Below, piece after piece: positions 1 through 5,895 of a stretch of DNA of 9,605 bases. The stretch's first letter is position 1. Each line of letters begins with the position of its first letter. Origin of the DNA: an uncultured Clostridium sp. (lineage in GTDB: Bacteria > Bacillota > Clostridia > TANB77 > CAG-508). Made by a program: the position numbers and the translations under genes. The notes beneath the pieces are model-generated. The model ran no database searches, was not told the origin of the DNA, and worked only from the letters and a program-made list of their open reading frames with translations. The stretch lies in the NCBI GenBank assembly GCA_900554365.1, contig USGY01000028.1, positions 1 through 9,605 on the forward strand, given 5' to 3'.

Positions 1-82
1 ATACTAAATATTAATATAAAAATAAATGAAGAAAGGAGTGTATGGTCTATTTAAGTTATTAAATATATCATACAAGAAAAAA

Positions 83-1675
83 ATGCAAAAAAAAGGTTAT
101 GTAAGTTTTGTATTACATGCACATCTTCCATTTATACATCATCCAGAAAGTGATGATTATTTGGAAGAATCATGGTTATATGAAGCAATCTCAGAAACAT
201 ATATACCATTATTACAAAGTTATCAAAAATTAGTTGATGAAGGTGTTAATTTTAGAATTACAATGTCTATAACCCCTACTCTACTTTCTATGTTTGATAA
301 TAAATTATTACAGCAAAAATATATTCATTATTTAGAAAAACTAATCGAACTTTCAGGAAAAGAAATTGAACGTACAAAAGATAATGAAAGAGTAAATAGA
401 CTTTCCCATTATTATTATGATAGATATTCAAATGATTTACATCTTTTTAGAGATGTATGGAAATGCAATATTATTGAACAATTTAAACATTTTCAAGATA
501 TTGGTGTATTAGAAATTATTACATGTGGTGCTACACATGGCTACTTTCCTATTTTATATGTTAATGAAGAAGCTATTAGAGCTCAAATTGCTGTTGGAGT
601 TCAAACATATGAAAGATTTTTCGGAAGAAAACCTCGTGGTATTTGGTTACCTGAATGTGGTTATGTTCCAGAAGCTGATAAATATCTTAAAGAATTTGGA
701 ATTGAATATGCAATTGTAGAATCTCACGGAGTTTTATATGCCGACCCTACCCCAATTTATGGTACATATGCCCCTATCGTTTCACCTGGTGGTCTAGTAT
801 GTTTTGGACGTGACATGACTTCTTCTCAACAAGTATGGAGTTCTATTGATGGATATCCTGGCGACTACAATTACAGAGAATTTTATAGAGACATCGGTTA
901 TGAGGCTGATTATGATTATATCAAACCTTACATTGCTCACAATGGAGTTCGTGTTCATACAGGTATAAAATATCATAGAATTACTGGAAAAACAGAACAA
1001 AAAGATTATTATGATGTTCAATGGGCTCATGATTCTGCAGAAAGACAAGCAGGTCACTTTATGAATTCTCGTACTGAACAAATTGCTAATGTTGCAGATT
1101 ATATGGATAAACCACCTATTATCTTATGCCCTTATGATGCTGAATTATATGGACATTGGTGGTATGAAGGTCCTTATTGGTTATATATCTTATTTAAGAA
1201 GATTTATTATGATGAGTGTAATTTTGAATTAATTACTCCTTCTGAATATATTGATAAATACCCAGAAACTCAAGTTTGCTCTCCTTGTCGTTCAAGTTGG
1301 GGGGCTAATGGTTATAGTGGTGTGTGGCTTAACCCTACTAATGATTATGTTCATCGTCACTTACATAAAGCTGCAGATAGAATGATCGACCTCGCAACTT
1401 CTTATCCTAATATGGAAGATGGTATTATCAAAGATGCTCTAAATCAAGCAGCTCGTGAATTATTATTAGCTCAAACCAGTTGTTGGCTATTTATCATTAC
1501 TAATGGCACTATGGTTGATTATGCAAAAAAACGTATTAAAAATCATATTGGTCGTTTTACTAAATTGTATTATGAAATCAAAACTAATAAAGTTGATGAA
1601 GTTTTCTTAAATGATATTCAGACTAAAGATTGTATCTTCCCTGATATTGATTATAATATTTATCATAAGTTATAA
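83..1675 (+). CDS. Glycoside hydrolase family 57 1,4-alpha-glucan branching-type enzyme (AmyC/DUF1957 type)
   Basis: Predicted cytoplasmic GH57 enzyme that acts on alpha-glucans, most probably adding alpha-1,6 branches to a glycogen-like polymer. The frame opens at position 26, but I place the start at 83 (530 residues) because the conserved family N-terminus (KGYVSFVLHAHLPF) begins three residues later. Neither start has a proper Shine-Dalgarno. Counting from 83, the GH57 motifs appear in order: HAHLPF (12-17), GATHGYFP (149-156), WLPEC with the likely nucleophile Glu191, YDAELYGHWW with the likely acid Asp352, and SSWGANGY (404-411), followed by the helical C-terminal domain. Length and catalytic spacing fit the roughly 520-530 residue Thermus branching enzyme and Thermotoga AmyC. 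Branching versus hydrolysis cannot be decided from sequence alone. No glgA, glgC or glgP lies alongside. A strong terminator follows immediately. Confidence 0.92.
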   Translation: MQKKGYVSFVLHAHLPFIHHPESDDYLEESWLYEAISETYIPLLQSYQKLVDEGVNFRITMSITPTLLSMFDNKLLQQKYIHYLEKLIELSGKEIERTKDNERVNRLSHYYYDRYSNDLHLFRDVWKCNIIEQFKHFQDIGVLEIITCGATHGYFPILYVNEEAIRAQIAVGVQTYERFFGRKPRGIWLPECGYVPEADKYLKEFGIEYAIVESHGVLYADPTPIYGTYAPIVSPGGLVCFGRDMTSSQQVWSSIDGYPGDYNYREFYRDIGYEADYDYIKPYIAHNGVRVHTGIKYHRITGKTEQKDYYDVQWAHDSAERQAGHFMNSRTEQIANVADYMDKPPIILCPYDAELYGHWWYEGPYWLYILFKKIYYDECNFELITPSEYIDKYPETQVCSPCRSSWGANGYSGVWLNPTNDYVHRHLHKAADRMIDLATSYPNMEDGIIKDALNQAARELLLAQTSCWLFIITNGTMVDYAKKRIKNHIGRFTKLYYEIKTNKVDEVFLNDIQTKDCIFPDIDYNIYHKL

Positions 1676-1720
1676 AAAATAAACGAAAATTATTTCAAAA
1701 ATAATTTTCGTTTATTTTTT
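1674..1720 (+). terminator. Rho-independent terminator of the GH57 gene
   Basis: Perfect 22-bp inverted repeat (arms 1674-1695 and 1699-1720) with a three-base CAA loop. The right arm ends in a run of T. The left arm starts inside the TAA stop codon of the GH57 gene. The stem is AT-rich apart from a CG step, and its symmetry means it could also stop transcription from the other strand. Confidence 0.85.
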
Positions 1721-1769
1721 ATTTTATATATTTTTTGTGATTATAAACAAGTTTCATTTTTTTATTTTT

Positions 1770-1784
1770 AGAATATTATATTCT
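1770..1784. promoter_or_regulatory. 15-bp palindrome upstream of ytxC, possible operator
   Basis: AGAATATTATATTCT is a perfect 7-1-7 inverted repeat ending six bases before the predicted -35 element of ytxC. The architecture is that of a dimeric repressor or activator site, but the bases match no operator I recognise, and chance palindromes are common in DNA this AT-rich. Confidence 0.3.
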
Positions 1785-1789
1785 AATCT

Positions 1790-1819
1790 TGTATAGAAAA
1801 AATTTTTAAGTAAATACTA
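1790..1819 (+). promoter_or_regulatory. Putative sigma-G (forespore) promoter of ytxC
   Basis: TGTATA (1790-1795), a 17-base spacer and AATACTA (1813-1819) match the Bacillus/Clostridium sigma-G pattern TGMATA-N17/18-CATACTA at 5 of 6 and 6 of 7 positions. The start of transcription would fall near 1826, giving a leader of about 20 bases before the start codon. The -35 and -10 regions also sit inside an 8-bp inverted repeat (TTGTATAG 1789-1796, CTATACAA 1817-1824). The sporulation role of the gene makes this assignment plausible. Confidence 0.5.
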
Positions 1820-1846
1820 TACAAAACAGAAAAAAAGGAGCTATCT

Positions 1847-2710
1847 ATGAATTCATTATGTATAAAAACTAATAATGAAGATATATTAAAATATCTACAA
1901 AATGAATTTTCAAGTTTCAACATGCTAAATACATTTTATTCTCAAAAAGAATTTAAATATTATAAAAACATCATTATTCATTATACTGGAATTGACGAAG
2001 AACTCTTTTATACAAAGTTAGCAACAATCTTGTCTTATCTAGTAGTCGATTATTTCGAAATAAATATATTGAAAACCATCCTGAATACAAACTACTTTTA
2101 TTTTGAAAATTTTGAATTAAAAAAAATATTAAATTTGTGTGAAGAAAATCTTTGTGATTCAAGTGAATACTCCTTCCAAAATAGACAACTTCTTTTATTT
2201 GATATTTTTTATGAATATATATCAACTCATAATTCTATTATCCTTACAGGCTTTATAAATTTTAGATTAGGTAATTATAGAAATTTGCTTGGAGAAATAG
2301 TGGATTTTTCAGTTAATGAATTTATCATAGAAAGAGAATATTTAGAATTTGTGTCTCTTTTAAGGCTTTATATTCATTCTCAATCAACTTCTAATAGAAT
2401 CATTCATGCAATATCATTAAAAAACGAAATTATTTTATTAGATGAAAATATGGAAAAAATAAAAATAGATAAAAACCTTCAAAAAGCAAAATATTTATCT
2501 GATGTTTCATTTTCTAATAATGATTTTGTTCTAAATACTTTGTTAAATTTATTACCAAAAAATATTTATATCCATTTAGTTTCTCCTTCAAGTAATGTTG
2601 ATTTTATTAATACTTTGCAACTTATATTTGAAGGTCATATTACAATTTGCCATGATTGTAATATTTGTAATCTTTATAAAAAAATTTATAATAAAAATCT
2701 CAAGCATTAG
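1847..2710 (+). CDS. ytxC: YtxC-family sporulation protein
   Basis: 287-residue protein recognised as a YtxC-type putative sporulation protein; the biochemical role of the family is not established. The family signature is the central block GFINFRLGNY (135-144) followed by the acidic/aromatic stretch with VDFSVNEFIIEREYLEFVSLLR (152-173, described here in parts: VDFSVNEF and EYLEFVSLLR). A CX2CX2C cluster (Cys268, Cys271, Cys274) lies near the C-terminus and could bind a metal. I see no signal peptide or convincing membrane span, so it is probably cytoplasmic. The start is fixed by AAAGGAG ending at 1840, six bases before ATG. It stands alone, with a sigma-G-like promoter upstream and a hairpin that overlaps its stop codon. 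The length is normal for the family. Confidence 0.82.
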   Translation: MNSLCIKTNNEDILKYLQNEFSSFNMLNTFYSQKEFKYYKNIIIHYTGIDEELFYTKLATILSYLVVDYFEINILKTILNTNYFYFENFELKKILNLCEENLCDSSEYSFQNRQLLLFDIFYEYISTHNSIILTGFINFRLGNYRNLLGEIVDFSVNEFIIEREYLEFVSLLRLYIHSQSTSNRIIHAISLKNEIILLDENMEKIKIDKNLQKAKYLSDVSFSNNDFVLNTLLNLLPKNIYIHLVSPSSNVDFINTLQLIFEGHITICHDCNICNLYKKIYNKNLKH

Positions 2711-2732
2711 TTTTATTCTAATCTTGAGATTT
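2695..2732. terminator. Bidirectional terminator between ytxC and the symporter gene
   Basis: Hairpin with a 10-bp outer stem (2695-2704 with 2723-2732), a single bulged C at 2705, and a 5-bp inner stem (2706-2710 with 2718-2722). It contains the ytxC stop codon. The run of T is modest on the plus strand but better on the minus strand (ATTTTTATT), so it probably serves both convergent genes. Confidence 0.7.
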
Positions 2733-2743
2733 CTTTGCATCCT

Positions 2744-4033
2744 TTATATATTTACTTTTTCTTTTATTTTATCATTTTCTGAATCTTCTTTAATCCAATT
2801 CTTTCCATCTACTATTCTAGTAACTACCATTGATGAAACTGTATCACCCACAACATTTAACATTGTTGCTGGTGCATCTATTATTGTTGCAATCATTGTA
2901 AGTATTGGTAATGATGCAACTGGGAATCCCATCATTGTTACTATTAACATTTCTGAGATTGTTCCACCACCTATTGGAACACCTGTTATTAATAAGTTTG
3001 CTATTATTGCTACCCCTAGTACTTGTAAAACTCCTGCTGGTGTACTTATTACTGTTCCAAATAAACACACTAAAAACATAATTTTAAATACTGAACCTAT
3101 CATTGAACCATCTTTATGGAAGCTTGTTCCCATTGGAATTGTTGTTTCTGCTATATCATCTGGTACTCCCATCTTTTTTGCACATTCAACATTTATAGGA
3201 ATGCATGCCGCACTTGAACATGTTGCAAGTGCTGTTAATGTTGATGGTACTGCATTTTTCCAGAATAATTTTATTCCTTTTTTTCCTCCTGCTATAAATG
3301 CATATATTGTATAAAATATGAAATAAAATGCTAATGCAACAATTGTATATATAACAAATGTTTTTAAATATCCTACAGCTATTGAAGCTCCAAATGTTCC
3401 TATCAATGCTGCAAAATAACATGCTAAACCTATTGGCGCATAATACATTATAATTTTTACAACATTTTGTACAACATCATTTGCAGATATCAAAAGATCT
3501 AATACTTTTTTTCCTTTCTCTTCTGACATTCTTATTGCTATTCCACAAATTATTGATGCTACTAATATTGCTATTATATTATCTTTTGATAGCAATTTGC
3601 TAAAATCATTTACAGTTAGCAATTGAACTGTTCTGTCTGCAATTGTTACTTCTTCTTCATCACTTTCTTCTGCAGAGCCCGTTTCTTCTAACGAAGTTTT
3701 TATTTTTTCTCCGTCTTCTGGATTAACTAATTTTATAAAATATGTACTAGCAAACCCTACTAGTACTGCAATTAATGATGTTACTGCAAATACTACTATG
3801 ATTGTAATCATAATTTTTCCAAGTCTTTTTGGATTTTCCATTTTGGCAATAGATGTTGTTATTGTTAAAAATACAAGTGGTACAATAACAACTAATAATA
3901 GATTTAAAAATATGTCCCCTAAAGGTTGCAATATAGTTGCTTTTTCTTGGAATATAATTCCTACGATTGCTCCAACGATAATAGCAACTAAAAGAATTAT
4001 CGTTGTTTTGTAATTTGATAAAAATTTTTTCAT
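2744..4033 (-). CDS. Dicarboxylate/amino acid:cation symporter (DAACS, glutamate-transporter fold)
   Basis: 429-residue integral membrane transporter of the GltPh/GltP/SstT superfamily, which moves amino acids or dicarboxylates inward with cations. The family elements are in order: N-terminal helices with FLNLLLVVIVPLVFLTI (42-58), the Ser-rich HP1 tip CSSAACIP (272-279), TM7 PMGTSFHKDGS (300-310), the HP2 tip GVPIGGGTIS (351-360) and TM8 IIDAPATMLNVVGD (384-397). Asp386, Asn393 and Asp397 match conserved GltPh positions. The GltPh substrate arginine (Arg397) is Ala389 here, and the Na-site Asn-Met of NMDGT is His306-Lys307, so substrate and coupling ion are uncertain. An acidic insert (EESDEEE, 122-128) sits in the loop after TM3. 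The start has GAGG seven bases upstream. It has its own sigma-A promoter and is convergent with ytxC. Confidence 0.9.
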   Translation of the reverse strand: MKKFLSNYKTTIILLVAIIVGAIVGIIFQEKATILQPLGDIFLNLLLVVIVPLVFLTITTSIAKMENPKRLGKIMITIIVVFAVTSLIAVLVGFASTYFIKLVNPEDGEKIKTSLEETGSAEESDEEEVTIADRTVQLLTVNDFSKLLSKDNIIAILVASIICGIAIRMSEEKGKKVLDLLISANDVVQNVVKIIMYYAPIGLACYFAALIGTFGASIAVGYLKTFVIYTIVALAFYFIFYTIYAFIAGGKKGIKLFWKNAVPSTLTALATCSSAACIPINVECAKKMGVPDDIAETTIPMGTSFHKDGSMIGSVFKIMFLVCLFGTVISTPAGVLQVLGVAIIANLLITGVPIGGGTISEMLIVTMMGFPVASLPILTMIATIIDAPATMLNVVGDTVSSMVVTRIVDGKNWIKEDSENDKIKEKVNI

Positions 4034-4060
4034 AATACTACCTCATTTCGATAAAGGCAA

Positions 4061-4084
4061 CTGAAAATATAATTATATCTTCAG
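4061..4084 (-). promoter_or_regulatory. Inverted repeat at the 5' end of the symporter leader
   Basis: A 24-base near-perfect inverted repeat (CTGAA...TTCAG at the ends, one G-U pair on the minus-strand RNA) begins about five bases after the predicted transcription start of the symporter. It could be a 5' stabilising stem-loop of the mRNA or a repressor site just downstream of the promoter. No known riboswitch is recognisable. Confidence 0.35.
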
Positions 4085-4095
4085 GATTTGTGACT

Positions 4096-4124
4096 ATTAT
4101 ATATAATATTATTCATTTTGGCAA
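4096..4124 (-). promoter_or_regulatory. Sigma-A promoter of the symporter gene
   Basis: On the minus strand, TTGCCA (4124-4119), a 17-base spacer and a perfect TATAAT (4101-4096). Transcription would start near 4089, leaving a leader of about 55 bases. Confidence 0.75.
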
Positions 4125-4142
4125 TAGTTTATGAAATTTTTA

Positions 4143-4171
4143 TTGACTTTTTTTTATAACTTTGATATTAT
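4143..4171 (+). promoter_or_regulatory. Strong sigma-A promoter of the small anchored-protein gene
   Basis: TTGACT (4143-4148), a 17-base spacer and TATTAT (4166-4171), with an extended -10 TG at 4163-4164. This is close to the vegetative consensus. The start would be near 4178, with a leader of about 45 bases that contains a full AGGAGGT site. Confidence 0.78.
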
Positions 4172-4222
4172 AGTTTAAGAATTTTAGGAAAAAAATACAC
4201 ATTATATAGGAGGTATCTACAA

Positions 4223-4540
4223 ATGTCAAAATCTTTGAAATTTTTTATTGTATTATTTTTAGCATTTCTTGCTATAATGAGTTATTCTTCTAATACATTT
4301 GCAGCAGTAAATATGAATTCATCTGCTCTTAATAGTAATACATTAAGCTCAAGCAATACTTCGTCTACAAATACTAGTAATACAAACTCTTCTAAAACAA
4401 ATTCTTCAACTTTATCTTCAACAGTTACAACTTCTGATTTTGATTTAGAATTAACTAATATTTTATGTATTGCCCTAGTAGTTGTTGGTATTTTACTTAT
4501 TTTATTAGGTATAGCAATTTTAATTAGATTAAAAAGATAA
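4223..4540 (+). CDS. Small Ser/Thr/Asn-rich surface protein with signal peptide and C-terminal membrane anchor
   Basis: 105-residue protein I do not recognise by name. Residues 1-27 form a signal peptide (basic start, hydrophobic core, TFA just before a likely cleavage site around 27/28). Residues 30-70 are a low-complexity linker of almost only Ser, Thr and Asn. Residues about 79-101 are one long hydrophobic helix, followed by the positively charged end RLKR. The predicted topology is an extracellular flexible tail held by a C-terminal anchor with a short cytoplasmic end. There is no LPXTG motif and no lipobox. Expression looks strong: near-consensus promoter, AGGAGGT eight bases before ATG, and a good terminator just after the stop. 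It is monocistronic and divergent from the symporter. The function is unknown; a cell-envelope role is only an inference from topology. Confidence 0.75.
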   Translation: MSKSLKFFIVLFLAFLAIMSYSSNTFAAVNMNSSALNSNTLSSSNTSSTNTSNTNSSKTNSSTLSSTVTTSDFDLELTNILCIALVVVGILLILLGIAILIRLKR

Positions 4541-4544
4541 ATTT

Positions 4545-4573
4545 AAGTGGACATTTTATAGTGTCCACTTTTT
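4545..4573 (+). terminator. Rho-independent terminator after the small anchored-protein gene
   Basis: A 9-bp perfect stem AAGTGGACA/TGTCCACTT (4545-4553, 4562-4570) with an 8-base loop and a T run, four bases after the stop codon. Convergent sleB ends at 4584, so the hairpin may also help end that transcript, although the minus-strand T run is poor. Confidence 0.85.
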
Positions 4574-4583
4574 GTATATAATT

Positions 4584-5261
4584 TTATTTACAAAATCTAT
4601 GTTTTCCAATTGTTACTGTAAGTGGTCTTGACCAAATCCACTTATTTGTTGCAGTACTTGGATTAAAATAATAGATTGCACCATAAGATGGATCCCAACC
4701 ATTTAATGCATCTTGTGCTGCTTTTTTAGCTGTACTATCAGGATTTAAATTAATTTGTCCATCTGAAACCGCATCAAATGCACCACTTTGGTAAATTACT
4801 CCAGATATTGTATTAGGAAATTTACTACTTTTTACTCTATTCATAATTACAGCTCCCACTGCAACTTGTCCTGTATATGGCTCTCCTCTTGCTTCTCCAT
4901 AAATTGCTCTTGCTAATAAATTAACATTTGATGAATTATTGGTAGATGAACCACCAGAAGATGAATTACTTGTTATTCCCATCGCAGCAAGTGTTTTTGT
5001 TCCTGCAATTCCATCAACAGTAAGTCCATTTTTTTGTTGAAATTTTTTTACTGCTGAAACAGTTAAACTTCCATATATTCCATCAACATTTCCAGTATAA
5101 TATCCCCATCTTTTTAATTTATCTTGAATTGTTCTAACTTCACTTCCCCTTGAACCATATTTAGATAATGACAATACCTGATTATTTTGCATTGCTAATA
5201 TTGTTATAATCAAAACTACCATCACAGTTATTATTGAAAATCTAATTATTTTCTTTTTCAT
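4584..5261 (-). CDS. sleB: Spore cortex-lytic enzyme SleB-type (peptidoglycan-binding plus Hydrolase_2 domains)
   Basis: 225-residue exported peptidoglycan hydrolase, predicted to cut the muramic-delta-lactam cortex of spores during germination as a lytic transglycosylase. Residues 7-24 form a hydrophobic signal/anchor. Residues about 36-93 are a PG_binding_1 domain (RGSEVRTIQDKLKRWGYY, VDGIYGSLT, FQQKNGLTVDG). A Ser/Gly/Asn linker (97-113) leads to the SleB/CwlJ catalytic domain (114-225), with ARAIYGEARGEP containing the catalytic Glu123. The length is typical of clostridial SleB. The usual partner gene ypeB is not adjacent. The start is set by GGGTGG four bases upstream. It lies 82 bases behind rnhA on the same strand. 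A clear forespore promoter is not visible in that gap, although TGTATA -35-like sequences occur twice. A CwlJ-like or vegetative hydrolase is the alternative reading. Confidence 0.87.
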   Translation of the reverse strand: MKKKIIRFSIITVMVVLIITILAMQNNQVLSLSKYGSRGSEVRTIQDKLKRWGYYTGNVDGIYGSLTVSAVKKFQQKNGLTVDGIAGTKTLAAMGITSNSSSGGSSTNNSSNVNLLARAIYGEARGEPYTGQVAVGAVIMNRVKSSKFPNTISGVIYQSGAFDAVSDGQINLNPDSTAKKAAQDALNGWDPSYGAIYYFNPSTATNKWIWSRPLTVTIGKHRFCK

Positions 5262-5343
5262 CTTACCACCCTTTGCATAAAATTTATATTATTTTATACA
5301 AATTGGAATTTTTTATACAATAAGCTTTAATTAAGTTAAAAAT

Positions 5344-5784
5344 TTATAATTTACTTATAGCATCACGTGCCATTTCATCACATCTATTGTTAAATTCATT
5401 ATCTGCATGCCCTTTTACTTTTATGAATTCCACTTTATGTTTTTGTGTTAAATTATATAGTTCTTGCCAAAGTTCTTTATTTTTTACAGCTGTCCCGTTG
5501 GCTGTTTTCCAGCCATTTTTCATCCAGTTGTATATCCAACCTTGTTTAAATGCATTAACTGTATATGCACTGTCACTATATATCTGAACTTCGCCTTTTT
5601 CAATTTTTAAGCATTTTAGAGCTTCTATAACTGCTGTAACTTCCATTATATTATTTGTTGTCTGTTTATTTCCTCCTGATATCTCTTTTTTTTGACCTTT
5701 ATACATCAATATTGCTCCCCAACCTCCTGGTCCTGGGTTTCCTGAGCAAGCCCCATCTGTGTATATTATAATTTTATCTGACAT
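5344..5784 (-). CDS. rnhA: Ribonuclease HI
   Basis: 146-residue type 1 RNase H that cleaves the RNA strand of RNA-DNA hybrids in replication and R-loop removal; cytoplasmic. All active-site residues are visible: Asp10 (YTDGACSGNPGPGGWG), Glu48 (NNIMEVTA), Asp71 (YSDSAY), His126 (VKGHADN) and Asp136 (RCDEMAR). The basic handle region characteristic of the E. coli-like form is present (WIYNWMKNGWKTANG, 83-97). The length is standard. The start is supported by GGAGG seven to eight bases upstream and a consensus promoter. sleB follows on the same strand with no clear terminator between, so some read-through is possible. Confidence 0.96.
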   Translation of the reverse strand: MSDKIIIYTDGACSGNPGPGGWGAILMYKGQKKEISGGNKQTTNNIMEVTAVIEALKCLKIEKGEVQIYSDSAYTVNAFKQGWIYNWMKNGWKTANGTAVKNKELWQELYNLTQKHKVEFIKVKGHADNEFNNRCDEMARDAISKL

Positions 5785-5822
5785 TATTTTTCCTCCATTT
5801 TTATTTTTTTATAATTATCTCT

Positions 5823-5850
5823 TTGTTTTTATATTTATTTGTGATAGAAT
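5823..5850 (+). promoter_or_regulatory. Sigma-A promoter of tmcAL
   Basis: TTGTTT (5823-5828), a 16-base spacer and TAGAAT (5845-5850), with the extended -10 bases TG at 5842-5843. Transcription would start near 5857. The -10 overlaps the -10 of the opposing rnhA promoter by two bases. Confidence 0.6.
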
Positions 5851-5877
5851 TATACCAATAATTTCAGAATTTTTCAA
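5849..5877 (-). promoter_or_regulatory. Sigma-A promoter of rnhA
   Basis: On the minus strand, TTGAAA (5877-5872), a 17-base spacer and a perfect TATAAT (5854-5849), preceded by an extended TGG. This is stronger than the opposing tmcAL promoter. The leader would be about 57 bases and carries the GGAGG site. Confidence 0.75.
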
Positions 5878-5895
5878 TATATTTAGGAGGTTTTT

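Noticed and set aside
1770..1784. PerR/Fur-type box reading of the 7-1-7 palindrome
   Set aside because: The spacing fits, but the bases do not match the TTATAATNATTATAA or GATAAT-type consensus, so I kept it only as an unassigned palindrome.
2595..3314. 239-codon open frame on the plus strand across the end of the symporter gene
   Set aside because: It lies antisense to a clear DAACS transporter, overlaps the end of ytxC, and its hydrophobic repetitive product is what the reverse complement of membrane-helix codons gives. It has no ribosome binding site.
4330..4440. Repeat array in the small anchored-protein gene
   Set aside because: The AAT/ACT/TCT-rich stretch reflects the Ser/Thr/Asn linker codons; there is no regular repeat unit or CRISPR-like spacing.
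5321..5340. Terminator between rnhA and sleB
   Set aside because: The AAGCTTTAATTAAGTT stretch is only an imperfect AT palindrome with no stable stem or T run.
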